Position numbers and translations under genes: made by a program
Shown here: piece after piece, positions 39,192 to 52,500 of the stretch
How positions within the stretch are numbered: position 1 is the stretch's first letter
Layout: every line of letters begins with the position of its first letter
Source: Daphnia carinata
Taxonomy: Eukaryota > Arthropoda > Branchiopoda > Diplostraca > Daphniidae
DNA: 64,000 bases
Direction of reading: 5' to 3'
Assembly: GCF_022539665.2 (NCBI RefSeq)
Contig: NC_081335.1
Coordinates: 8,308,001 to 8,372,000, forward strand
The notes under the pieces: model-generated
What the model was told of the DNA's origin: nothing
What the model saw: only the letters and a program-made list of their open reading frames with translations
Databases searched by the model: none

Positions 39192-40452
39192 AATTTCGTG
39201 TGATGAGTTGTGTCGAATGAATGGCGAACACGCGCGCGCACTTGAAACCACTTTGCAACAACACTATTTATTTATTTCTCTTTTCTTTGTTTTGCTTGTT
39301 ATGGTAATACAGCAGCAATTAGTGTGTTAAACTGGCCACAAAACAAAAAAAAAAAAAAAAATGGGTGTGTGCAGCGATGGGCTCCTCTACTCTAATGGCG
39401 ACGCAGCGCAAATTGCCGTAACGGCTGAGACTCGCCGTCCACACATTCGAAAACGAACGACAATATAAATAAGAGTCACGCACGCACCAATCGGGCACAA
39501 GTGCGGCTTTCAAAAAAAAACAAAACCGCAAGTCAAAAAGATAAAAGCCAAACTATTTTTTGTTTTTGTTTTGTTTCGCAAATCGGTTCGACACACACAC
39601 AATTGTTTTCACTCGAGAGACACACACTGAAACACACACACGCACTCAGTCAAGTTCTTTTTCGTGAAAAAAAAAAAAAAAAAAAAATGTTTGTTTTGAT
39701 GTCCTTTGATTCGACGGGTTAACAACTGAACAAAAACAACAACAAAAAAAAAGAGAACAAACTAAACATCAAGAACAAAAGAGGATTTGCTTCTTTTTTT
39801 CTTTTTGTTCTTGTTCTTTTCCGGATGGCTGATTTGTTTTTTGTTTGTTTGTTTTTTTTCTTTTTGATGGACGCGCGCAAGTGCGACACAACCGAACCCG
39901 CCAACAATTTTTTTCTTTAAAGTTCTTGAAATGAATTTTTCTTCTTCTTCGTTCGGGACTGGGGTGAACGATAAAACTGTGTAGCGGCTTTTTTTTTGTT
40001 TTGTTTTTTTTGTGTGTGTGTCTGTGTGTTTGGCTAGTCCTCAGAGAAAAAAAAAAAAAAAACGTTGGGACGAGAGTTGTGAAAAAAACGACCTTGTGCG
40101 CGCAGAGCCACGGAGCCGACTGATCTCTACTTGGTCCTTTCGTTCCGCCTTTGCTCTTCGCCAGTCGAAAGGGGGTGACGCCCATTCCCTTTCGGATGGC
40201 CGACACCGTATCGCTAGTCTCCTCCCTCCTCGTGCTAAAGAAAAAAGGGGAAGGGGGCGGCATTGACTTTGCCCAGCACGTTCGGAAATGAAAAGGCGGA
40301 GCTTGAAGACCAACCCATTTAACCATCATCAACCAATAGGCAAAGAAATGGTTCTTCTGCCTCTGGCTGCTGGGCACTTGTGCCATCATTGCTGCTCCCC
40401 ACCCTTAAAGTCCAGCAGGATTCTTAAATTTTTCTTCGTTTTTTTTTTCTTC

Positions 40453-40484
<32 letters not shown>

Positions 40485-40709
40485 TCCCTTTCTTCGTCGA
40501 GTATTGGGGTATAGAAGATGCCCCATCTGCTTTTTCTTTCTTGTATTTTCTTTTTCCTTTATAAATTTAAATAAAAGAAGGCTCGGTGGCCGTCTGGCAT
40601 GGACCAAGGTGGAGCGGGGCAGCCAATAGACTCCGCCTTCACAGCCAAAGCAATTTTCGATGCTGTGGTTCCGCCCACGCCGCCAACTTGGCATCGATTG
40701 TCTTGTTCC

Positions 40710-40720
40710 CTCTCTCTCTC

Positions 40721-40775
<55 letters not shown>
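40710..40775. repeat. (TC)n microsatellite between the divergent genes
   Basis: Nearly pure CT dinucleotide repeat interrupted once near 40728. CT/GA tracts in arthropod promoters can bind GAGA-factor-like proteins. A regulatory role here is inference; the repeat itself is directly visible. Confidence 0.9.
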
Positions 40776-40777
<2 letters not shown>

Positions 40778-42481
40778 ATGCATACACGCACAACAAATAA
40801 TACAAATACACCAAACGCCGTTGCATCGTTGCCCAACTCTTGTTCCTCTCTGTGTCTCTCTCCTTTTGCCCTTATATACAAATCTACATGTTGTTGTATA
40901 ATATCGTCCTCTACGTATACAATGCAGCGAATAAATGTATATATGCAGTATTTCCGTGTTTACATACGCGTGAGCTGGTCCATCATTTGTACATTTTTCC
41001 AATTCAACGCATTTCTTTTTTGTGTCTCTTTTTCTTTTCTTTTTTTTTCTTTTGTTTTGTTTTGTTTCTGTGTTATAGCTTTGTAGACTGGAAGGTGGAC
41101 TGCCAAAAACGGAACGAGGCTCGCTATGTAATAGACAATAGAACCAAAAAAAAAACAAAAAACAAAAAGGACACACCATTTCGTGCTGCTTGTCGTCAAC
41201 GCCGAATCCTTTTTGTTTATATATTTTATTTTTTTTTTTTTTTGTTATTTATTCTTTCATTTTTTTTTTTTCTTCTATGTACGTCCCTGTTTTTTCTTTT
41301 CACTTTGTTTTCATCGGATATGCTTCGTACCGTACGACATTAGATCATTGCATTTAAATATGCAGTATACATCAGTATATAGTGTACATGTTCTATCAAT
41401 TTGATGATATGTATTCGTTCTATACGTAACAACAAGCAAAGCCATTGAACCTTCGGGTCAGGCAATCATGTACATGTATACACACATTTCTTTCTTTTTT
41501 TTTTTTTTTTCTCTATATCTTTTTATCCTCCCCCATCGGTTGTCCCTGTCTAATAGATTTGTTAAGCTGCACGGTTTATAGTATATAGAACGAAGAAATA
41601 CAAATAAAAAAAAAAAAAGGCCAGCCTCACCATTTGATTCGCTCCATTGCCAATCATAACATGGCCGCTGGTTGTTTCTTCTCCCTATTGTATATCCTGA
41701 GATTGTCTTCTAAAAAGAGCTTTCGCTTTGAGATAAACTGTTTCCTTTTTAAAAAAAAAAAAAAATGGGGATAGACACAGTACAGGGAAAAAGAAAGAGC
41801 GGAGGATGGAAAATAGTCGATAATAGTCTAGTGGATATATAGAGTTCATATTGTACATGTCCAGGAGCAAGTCCCAGACATCTATTAGCGAAAGCGGCAG
41901 CAAGCTAAAAAAAAAAAGGAAAAAAAAAAAGGACTTTGGGGGGAGGATAATTTAAAGCAAAAAAATATAGAAATCCGATTTTCTTGTTTTTTGTTTGGCT
42001 GTTGTGATTGAAACCTCGGGGGGTCGACAAAATTATTAGCCTTTATAGTAGTACTATACATGAGATATAAAATACAAAGTGCTGAACATGTTCTCCGGCC
42101 TGTTTCTCTTATCTCACGACTTGCAACATACCATATCTTTTATCTTCCACCAGCAGCAAGAATAACGAGAATAAAAAAAAAAAAAAAAAAAAAAAAAATA
42201 AAACATGTTGAATTGAAGAAAGGAGGGGGAGAATATGCAAGGGAAAAAAAAAAAAAAAGAATCAACGACGAGAAAATTGTTTGACTTTAATTGCCCTCCC
42301 CTCCCTCCTCACCCCCCCCCCCCCTCAAAGAATGGAGTTCCTCCAACAAGAAGAGCCTTACAGCTTGTACATTTAAATGCAGCCAGTATATCTATATTTT
42401 CGTGTTGTCTCGCTTGTGTGTGATGTACACATCAAACCCTGCGGCTGTGAAACCATTTGATTCTTACCCACAGATAAGCAT

Positions 42482-42509
42482 TATATATATATATATATAT
42501 ATATATATA
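42482..42509. repeat. (TA)n microsatellite
   Basis: About 14 TA units, less than 1 kb upstream of the sowah start. Confidence 0.9.
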
Positions 42510-43022
42510 CGTATATATGTATTATGTAGCCGAGAACTCGGTCCGACATCATCATAATAATATACCCGATCTATCATCTTGCCTTTCTCTCTTTTTCTTT
42601 CATTCTTTGGCGAGATGCTGCCGTGCCCACCATCAACAATAACCACCACCAAACCACTTTTTTATGTATCCGTGTAAATCTCGCCTTGTCGAGATGAGCC
42701 AACTCCTTTTTTTTTTTGTTTTTTTTTTTCTCTCTCTTTCTTTCGATGCAGGCATAGACTCGGAATTAGACATTGTGTATACATAGATAGATGTGTATAA
42801 AAATTCCCTTGATAATGTAACAACCGTGGCTTTTTTTTTTTTTTTTTCTTTTTTTCTTTCCTTGATAGACAAGACCTAAAGTTAGCGGCCTGGCGCGAAA
42901 AATTCCCAGCCAGATGCACGAGCTTCTCCCTTTCTCTCGGTCCACTAAGAAATAGAGAAAAAAAAAAAAGCAACAACATTCAAATGACGTATGATGGGTG
43001 GATGAAGAAAGGGATGTACACA

Positions 43023-43053
<31 letters not shown>

Positions 43054-43208
43054 GATGATTTATTGGTGCCAAAACTAGAAATCAGAAAATTTTCATTTGG
43101 AATTTTGATTTTCTAAAAAGTGATGTTTAAGACAAATTGGCAACGCCGCAGAGGAAAACCGTTTGTTTTTATCCCAAACGTCAATAGATTAAAAAAAAAA
43201 AAAAAAAA

Positions 43209-43335
43209 ATGGCGGCGCCCACAGAGTTTACATTGGAATCTGTTCGTGAATTTATGTTGGAAAGAGGTGGCAAAGTGACCAATCACGAATTGGTGAAACA
43301 TTTCAAACAGTTCCTGACGGATCCTTACACTAAAG
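43209..43335 (+). CDS. sowah: sowah exon 1
   Basis: Starts MAAPTEFTLESVREFMLERG and ends AAAG|gtaatt in phase 1. Encodes the first half of the SOWAH N-terminal domain. The ATG directly follows an A-run, and an in-frame TAG at 43185-43187 excludes an upstream start within this exon. Confidence 0.93.
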
Positions 43336-46300
43336 GTAATTTATCAATCAGAGGCTAAACGCCAACTTGTTGCATATGTCTTCACTCGGGTACTGGCAAA
43401 AGTTTGGGCGTGACGCTAAACAACTTTCCCTTTCCCTTGGAAATTTGCATGGCCTTGTTGCAAACCTTTACCTTCTATTTTTCTCCAATTGGCACAATTT
43501 TTTCTGCATGACTAAGGCTTTTCGTGTTTCATGCTCTGAGCTGGGCCTTGGTGCCACCAACGTTTTCAGCAGCTGAGGCTTCGTCCCTTGCTGAAAGTAG
43601 CCCCCAGCCACCACAAAACAGATCGTGTTGAGAGGTGGGAAATTAAAATGAATCGTGAGCAACCTTGCGACCCCAGCAATTGGGATAGGAACTCGAAGAC
43701 GGGCATGTCGAACTGCCACTGGCAAATTGCACACAAATTGCCATCACGAAATGGAATTAAAAGAGGTGTGGTTCCTGGATGTGTATGTAATCTGTTCCCT
43801 GAAAGGCAATGACTGTGACGGAGAGCCCATGCCTGTTTTGGTATCTATTGTCATTTAGCTTTATTTGACATCCGTACCAAATATCGAATGAGAACTGTCC
43901 TCTGTGTATCTCTCTCTTTCTTTTTCCCTGCGTGTAAAGTTTTTGCATTTGTTCATCCTATGGTCATGACATTTGATCAAGCAAATCTTTTTTCTTTTTT
44001 CGTTTTTTTTCCCCTCTCCAATAGAATATGCTCGGGTGCAGTTCAAGGAGTACGTCAATACGCTGGCCTTGATCCGTCAAGATGATGGCGACAAATACCT
44101 CGTATTGAAACCGATATTTTGTCCGTCGGGGTACGCGACAAGCGAAAGGGTCAGGGACGTCGTTGATCCCGTCTCGTCTTCGTACAACGCCGTTGGGCTG
44201 CCATTACCGCCGTTGCCAACGCAGCCGCAATACTTATCACACTCACCGCACATTCAACAACAACATTATGGCCAGCCGCCGATGGATGCGGCACCTGCCT
44301 TTCGGGCACCACCTCCTTACCGGCCGCCGCCGGAACCGACGCCCTTCCGTCGATCTTCGCTGTCCGGTTCGGATCTGTCGCATTCGCCCGTCAACGTCTT
44401 CCCTCCGCCGAAATCGTTGCCTTACAACCACCAGCCTCCCGTCGTCCCGCCGCTTCCATCGCAGAAACAACCGCCGCCCGCCGTCCACCACTTCGTTCGT
44501 CAGACGAGCCTGCCGTCGGACGATTTCATTCCGGCCAGCGCGTATTTATCGCCTCAGCAACAGCCGATGCCGGAGCGTTCCGTCTCCATCCAAGATTTCA
44601 CGTCCGCTTCTCATCACGTCCAGGATTTAACGAGCGGAACGCCGCCTCCGGCCGTGCCGCCGCGCCGCACTAAAAACGCGCGAAGCGACGACAAAGAGAA
44701 TCATCATCTCGTCAGTTTCTCTATTTGATTTTTGTTTTTGACAATTGTTTTCTAACTTTTCAAAAATCGTGTGCTTTTTTTTTTTTTTTTTTTTTTTTCA
44801 GGCCAGCATCGGATCGTCGTGCTCTTCGATCGACGGCCTGAGTGTCGGTGGCAGCGTCGGCGCTTTGAATAATGAAGAGATCAAGATTAGCGTCAAAGAG
44901 CGGACGCAGCGTTTCAACAAAATGGCCTCGGAGATCGATCTGGTGCAGAAGAATGGATCGGCCGGCCAGGACCGTCGCGAGAACAAATCCAAGGTTTTCA
45001 TTTTCGTTTCATTTGGATCTTTTGAAAATGTCATCCATTTTTAACGTTTCACCTTCCGTTTTTTTTTTTGTTTTTTTTGGAATGCAGTCTCGTGATGACG
45101 ACGATACTTCATCTGTTGGAACGGTAAGTCTTTATTTTTGTTTTTCATTTTTAAAAGAAATTCTTGATCTCTTTTGATGATGATTTAAAGAGTGTGACGT
45201 CATCTTTATTAAATTGTTTTGTTTTTTTTTTGTTTTGTTTTTTCATTTGTTGGTTGGCCAATGATGATAGATGGAACCGCGTGCCAAAGAGTGGATGTTG
45301 GCCACTGCCCGAGGCGACTATCACGCCATAGCTCGACTGTTGCGTGAGGAACCACGACTCGCCAGGCGCCGGGTAAGTTTGAAACAAAAAAAAAACTAAA
45401 CTTATCTTTCCTTTTTCTTTTTTCCCCCCTTTTCTTTCTTTTTTATCTTCTGGTAGGATGTTTGATTGTTTTCGATGCATTTTGTCCGATGTCGTATTTT
45501 GTTTTGTTCTGTTTTTTTTTTTTCATTTATTTTCGTATCTTTCAATCTCGTCGTTTTTTTTTTTTTCGTTTGTTCCGAACAAACCGGTCCGTTTTTATTT
45601 TTTTTCAAATTCACTGGGATTTTTTTTTTGTTGTTGTTGTTGTTGTTGGTTGTTCCGAAGGGAACAAGAAGAGAATGACGTACGTTTGTGTTGACGTTTC
45701 TCGACAAGCGTGTCGTCGTCACCGTCAAATTTCGAGCCACTTGATGAGACGACGACGCCCATCACCTCCCCGAAATTTTCCGATATTTTCATGTTCTCTC
45801 GTGAATGACGTTGATGAGGGCCGAAGCGCATCAAAAATGTTTGTGTTGACACGTGCCACTTTTCCTCCCATTTCTTTCCCTTCTCTGGTCGCCGTAATGT
45901 GGGCCCAGTATCGCGCCACCTTCCGACGGCTGTGATGATGATGATGATGAATGATGTCGACGACGTCAAGCGCAAAACAACGGTTGACACATCTTTTTTT
46001 TTCTTTTTTTTTTTTTTTTAAAGAAGAAGAAGAGTGGGGGGGGGGGATGGCTCCGGAAGAATCTCTTCTTACTTTAACACTCGCTAAAAAAAAAAAAAAA
46101 AAAGGAATTTTCCCAATTTTTTCGTATTTGTTTCTCACCCCCCCCTCGAAAGCAGTGCGCACATTTTTGTGACCCTTGGAAAATGGGAAGATTTTCGCGT
46201 CTCGCCAACGAGGGATGGACGACGACGACGGGCTCTCGCCTTCTTGCCCATATGGCACTTACTCAAAGTGTAGACGTTCAGAGTGCCGGGGCACAAGGTG

Positions 46301-47399
46301 ATGGCATTCCGTTAAAAACAGGCCATGTAGAAAAGGGACACATTAAAGATAAATGGCGACAGTAATCTGATCACGCTTCTTTTTTTTTTCGTGTCTCTCT
46401 CTCTTTTTTTTTCTCACTTGAATTTTTTTTTTTTTTGGGGGGGGGGGGGGGGGTATGATGACGCGGAAGTGGCGCCGCGACGTTGACCGCTCGCGTCTTC
46501 TCTGCCGAAAACTGCACTTGTTTTAGTTTATTTATTTAATTTTTTTTTTTTTTTTTGAAACAAACTCTTGTTTTTATTTCTTTTCCCGGTGTTTTTGGAC
46601 CAAAAATGAGTCAACGCGCAACAGATGGCGGAAAAACAGGGGGGGGGGGGAGAGGAAAGGTTTGTTAAGAGAAAGGGCGTGGTGCGGAAGGAAATCAGCT
46701 TGCCTTCATATCGTTAGGCAAGTCTATTTCCCCAATCATTACGGCTTACCCTTTTTGCCTTCCGCGTGTGTCGTAAAAGACGATTAGGGGCAGGGAAACA
46801 TTTTTCGAAAAAAAAAAAAAAAAAAAAAAAAATTCGCAAAAGTTTGAAAAACAAATGGTCACGTGTTATCGTGTCGAGGGACGCCTTGCCCTTAATGACG
46901 TGCCTCTTCCTTACGTCCCCCCACCCCCACCCCCAAAAATCGATTGGTTTGCTAGATACTCTCTCTTCATTTGCCCTCTTGGGTCTGTGTGGCTGCATCC
47001 ATCGCCTCTCTTTTGTTTTTTGTTGTTTTTTTTTTTTGCAACGTCCATTCACGGCCGATGTGCAAGTCGTTTGGTCGTTTTCCATTAGCTTCCTGCCCGT
47101 TGAAAAAAAAAAAGAAAGAAAAAAGGCAAGCCACAACGAGAGCAAAGTTTTGTGCCTTTGCCGCTTGTTGTTGTTTGTTCTATTTACTTTGATTAAGACG
47201 TAGGGCTGGATGCGTCGACTCTTGCTCGTCCCTCGTTCATCAACCTCCAGAGGGAGTTGCACTTGGCGTTTTTCGTTTTAGTCCGTGTGTCCGTGTGTCC
47301 GTGTGTAATTAGTTCGTTAGCCCCCCCCCCCCGACGAACTAAAGGTGAAACTTGTCGTCCATCGGACGCAGATGGGTGGGGGGGGGTTGTTTTTCTCTG

Positions 47400-47431
<32 letters not shown>

Positions 47432-49419
47432 GAAGGGGGGTGGAGGGAAGGGAGTTGAGTTGCAATCAATGCGCTTTTTGGAAGTGTATCGTAAAGTGAA
47501 ATCTTAACGACCGTCTACGTTTGTTTTGTTTTTTTTTTCTTCTTCCTCTCCGTTGATGACCTGAAAATGAAGCGAAAAAGAAAGAAAGAAAAAAAAAACA
47601 AACTCGTTTGCCACCCAAACCCTTGGATTATCTTTTTTCATCATTTTAACAAAGTAAAGGAAATAATGAAGTGGAACCGTAGGTTCAAAATTGGTTTGTC
47701 AGCATTTGCCATTCGCAACAAGAGGAAATTGATGTTCGACGTCGATTTGAATAGTTCTCTTTTATCCATTGAGTCATGTCGATTGTTGCGTAACAGTTGT
47801 TCAGCTATCGTACAGCTGCGTGCACTTTTGTTAGTCTTTTTTTTTTTTAAATTTGAAATGTATATTTTGCTCCGCGAAAGGGGAGGTCTCTCCCCCCCCC
47901 CCCCCCTTCTCCCAACTGCTCTACACCCGAAAAGAACGTGTTGACAGGTGCGCCGCTTTCTTTTTATTTTGCATACATTCAAATGAATAGATGGCTGTCG
48001 CATTTTGTTATATGCCACACAATAGCGCACTGTTTTTTTTTTTTTTTTATACTTTATTTCAACCATAAAGAAAACACCGGGTGTGACGTTTGACAATATG
48101 TAAATATTGCGCCTTTTTTTGGGGGGTTTTGTTTTTCTATTATGATAATGCGCTTTGTTGTTGTACGTTACGAACGTCACCCCCCCCCCCCCCTTTTTTT
48201 TTTAACGATTTTGATTCTTTCTACACCTCAATCTTGATTTATTGATGAGCATTTCCCTCTTCTTTTTTTTTTGATTGTGTTGCACTGTTTTCTTGCGCGC
48301 GCCGAAACAGAAAGGGGTTAGCACTTTGTTGCTCCGCATGCAAATCACAGTTACATTTGAATACGTTTGAGTTTATGTTTTTCCTTTTTCAACAAAAAGA
48401 AAGAAACGCCCCTTTTTTTTTGCGTTGAATATTCTAATGTCTTTTAGCGACACAAAACATGAAAAAAAAAAAAAAAACGCGCAGCTGTTTCACTAACATC
48501 CCCAGTTGTTTAAATGACGAACATTACCAACTAGCATTTTGAATGTAATTTTTGAATTGAAAAAAAAAAAAAAAAAAAAAACGCGCGAAGGCTTGTGATT
48601 CCAATTTGAAAGAGGCTTTTCATTGTCAGACACAACGAGTAGAATAAAACAAAAAAGAAAAAGGTCCAGTTAGAAAAATAAAGAAGCCAAACGAAACTGA
48701 ATAATGAAGACGAGAAAGAAAAAAAAAAAAAAAAAAAAAGGGCGGAGGAGGAAGGCCAAGTGGCGCCAGCGTTTTATGCATCAGGTCATCGGTTTCTTCA
48801 TCCTTCAACCCAACCCCCCCTTCCTATCCCCCGTGCTCTCTATTGGAAATGACAGCCTTTTTCTTTCATATAGCCAAAAAAAAAAAAAAACCTTATAGAC
48901 TTTGCTGTCCGGTCCGTTAAAATGCCTGTACGATATGGCTCGTTTGCTCGAACTAACTTGTATACACCACCCTATATTTCGGTTTGGTGTGTGTATGTAC
49001 GTATACGTACATAAGAAACTACTACTTGTACTACTACTACTACTACCACCATCGTCATGCGTATAGTTTGTTCGGCGCCGTCGACCTGACACCGTAGGTC
49101 TCGGCCAACATGTCACTTGGTTTGTTTTTCGTACCCCCCTCAAGAAAAGGGAGACAGACTTGTAAGAAGGAAAAAGAAAAACGGGGGGGGGGGGAAACAT
49201 AAGAAATCTTACCACCTTACAGAACTTCAAAAAAAAAAAAAAAGAAAGAAATGTTTGAAACCCCCTGGTGTGTATGTGTGTTTTAAGAGACAGCCCCCCG
49301 CTTGTTTCAAGTTGTCTGCTTTAAATTTTTAGACAAGGAGAAAGAAAGAAAAAAAAAAAAGGGCCTACGAGTAGAAATGGGACGATATATCCACCAACTA
49401 ATTTATTGGAAACACATTT

Positions 49420-49460
<41 letters not shown>

Positions 49461-49555
49461 CTTTTCTGTTTCTTGTGCTATGCTAACTAAAACATAGTCT
49501 GGAGCAAATTGGGGGCCTTTCCATAATGTCCTCCTCCTTCATCGAATGCGCACCC

Positions 49556-49586
<31 letters not shown>

Positions 49587-52500
49587 TTTCGGCCGGTGCG
49601 TTATAAGAAGAAGCCCCAAAATTGCCTGCCACCTTCTTCTACGTGTATGAATCATATGCATATATATATATATATATATGCAGATTCGAAAAGGGAAGGG
49701 GGGGGGTTGTTGACGCGTCGTTAAAACGAAATCCACGTGAAAAGATGTTTTTTTTTTTTTTGTTAAATCTTGGTTACACGCAGAAGAAAGTTACAAGGCA
49801 GGATGGCGGTACTGTGTGTGTGTGTGTGTGTGTGTGCGGTTGGTCGATGAATGAAAATTGACGGAGCGCGACGGACGACTTGTCCGACTCCTCCTCCTCT
49901 TCTTTTGCTCGTCCGGCGCGCTCGTTTTCTTTCTTTTCTTTTTTATTGTTAAACTACCAAAAAAAAAAAAACAGAAGAAGAAACTGGAAGACATGGCGCT
50001 AGCACCAAAACTAGTAGTAGTTATTGGTTTAAGGATCAAACAGAGGGCGGAGGAGGAGGAAACAAAAGATTTTCTTTTTTTTTTTTGAATAGCTAATGAG
50101 TCTACCAGGTCGCTATTAACCGCCCCTCCAACTATGTCTAGCAGACTCTGCTATTTTTCTTTTGTCTTTTCTAAGAGATTTGGAATTTTATTTATTTAGC
50201 GGCTAAGAGGGGGGGGGGGGGATAGATTAAAAACAAAAGCTGCCTATCTCTGCCACGAAATGAATAAGACTGGTGTTTTTTTTATCTTCTTTTATAATTG
50301 CGCGTGTCGTTAGACGTTCATTAACGCTTTTTTTTTTTTCGTTCATTTGGGGGGGGGGATGCTAATCAATTGGAGCCAAAGTGCAACGGACATTTGCCAA
50401 TCACGCGGGATAGCGCGCGCGCGGCCATTCAATTCTGCCTTTTGCCAGTTGAAACGAAATCGATGGCAACGTGAAAATTGAGTCGTTAGCCAAACGCGTC
50501 TTAGATGCACGTTCATCAGCGTCTCTTCCATTTTTTTTTTTTTCTTTTTCTTTTTCGTGAAAACCGGATTGCAAATTATATATATTTTTTTCACCTAATG
50601 GAACGAGTTTCATTTCTTATTGCTTGGCTTGTTCGTGAATTCTTGTCTCAAGATTCACATGGCGATTTTGAAAATGGTTCCTCTCGTCAAATGACGAGAT
50701 TCGAATCTTTGCCGTTCGATTGGTCGTCGTTTTGCGTGTCATCGTCGCTATTTTATTTTATTTTTTTTTTTTTGGGAATTGGCAGAGGAATTTCATTTTG
50801 CCACTTTGTATTTCATCGAAGAGGTTCGTTTAAAAAAAAAAGAAATGAAATTCAAGTGAAAAGATTTGAAAATGAAAAAAACAAAAAAAGAACAAAAAAA
50901 CAAAACAAAACAGGTTGGTGGGATATATGTATGCAGAATGAAGGGGAGTTGTTGAATATGGGTACGGAAAAAAAAAAAAAAAAAAAGATCTGTGGATGGA
51001 CTTTTGGTGGTTGGTGATGGTGGGCCGATGACTCTTGTGTGTGTGTGTGTGTGTGTGTGGACCTGCCGGAGTGACGGATGGGGCGCCAGACTGGAGCCAA
51101 CCCCCTCCAACACACACACACACACACACACACAAATACATGGAGAATCCGAGAAGGAAGGACCTTCTCTCATTGCCGAGACAAGAAGTTAAAGGAAATT
51201 GTTTTTTGTCTTGTTTTTTAAAGAGAAAACAAACAAAACAAACAAGTGACAATCGACGTGAGATCCCGCAGAATCAATCGATTGCTGGGCGTTGTGTTGT
51301 GAATGACGTCATTTGCGTGAATTCAAATACCCATTTTTTTTTGGGGCGGGGGGGGAGGAGGAGGATCCCTGATGAAACTTGCGTGTCTCTTTCTCTCTCT
51401 CTCTCTCTCAACTATTGATTGTTAAAATGAAATAGACAAGGGCTAAAACAAGAAAGAAAACGACTGACCCTCTAAAACAAAAGAAAAAGAAAGAAAAGGG
51501 CCGTGTTCTTTCTTGCTAAGTGGACAAGGACCATCAACGTCAATATACCGATAAGGTCTCGTCTCTGGCCAGACAGTGTGTTTGTTGTACGTGTCCACTA
51601 TTTATTTTTATTTTTTATTTTTTTTCCTGGCATTTTTCTATGCGGCTCGGAAAAGTCTCGAAATAACAAGAAAACGTTTTGATTGATTCTCTCTAATCGA
51701 GGAAAATGAATGAAGGAATTTCAATCGGTCCGTGTTATTCTTTTCTCCATGATTTCTTATCGCCGTTCTATTTTTTTTTTTTTTTAAATATATTGATCGT
51801 TGGTCGAACATGAAAACGAAATTTTAAAAATGGGCAAAAGATTCTATTGGAAAATCAAAGTAAGCGCGCATAGAATAGGAGTCGGAAATTCCGGACTGGG
51901 AAAGGGGGGGGGGGTTGTTGTTTTCCAACTTCCGCCGCAGCACTTAACATTGTTTCCCATCCCTTCTAGTATGTGTGTGTCCCCCCCCCCCCCCCCCCCT
52001 TTTTTTTTTTCTTTTTCTTGGCCAGTTTGACATGATTCCCCCCCCAAAAAAATGGGTGTATCTTTACATATATAGAGCCCCGGTCAAAAAGAGATGACCA
52101 ATAAAGACAGTAGGGGGGTCATTTCTCTCTTTTAAATAGTCTCATGTGAGGAAACGTATAGCCCAGCCCTTGTCCCCTTCTTTCTTTTTTTTTTTTTTTA
52201 CCCTCTCATCTTGAACTCTCTTTCAAATAAAAAGTCTATACACGAAAAACACACAAGTCAATCAGATAAAAAAAAAAAATGGAAAACCAACAGACATGTA
52301 CAACGGGATAGAGGTGGAAGCGATGGCTGTTGTTTTGTACCCCCGCTACGATATCGCACAGAGGCATTTCGTACGTGCTGCGTGTTATACATTGCGATGG
52401 CTTTTTTTGTTTAAAAAAAAAAAAGGGGGATTGGAATGTTTGTTTTTTTTAAATTTAAATTCTATTTGGACGTCCCCGGTGTTATAGCGCACACAGTGAA

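Larger units (their letters stand above)
39192..43208. promoter_or_regulatory. Divergent intergenic region between Iroquois and sosondowah
   Basis: The two genes are transcribed away from each other across about 4.0 kb, so both promoters should lie here. Visible content: an in-frame stop upstream of Iroquois exon 1 (39264-39266), (GT)n at 40457-40484, a long (TC)n tract at 40710-40775, (TA)n at 42482-42509, and complex islands at about 39360-39500 and 40050-40420. No TATA element or initiator can be assigned with confidence, and no coding region is recognised. Confidence 0.5.

Noticed and set aside
40559-41179. 206-codon minus-strand frame between the divergent genes
   Set aside because: Largely a translation of the (TC)n microsatellite and A/T runs; no family resemblance.
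44163-44630. Arg-rich second frame within sowah exon 2
   Set aside because: Frame-shifted reading of proline codons; the true frame has the SOWAH domain and phase-matched splice sites.
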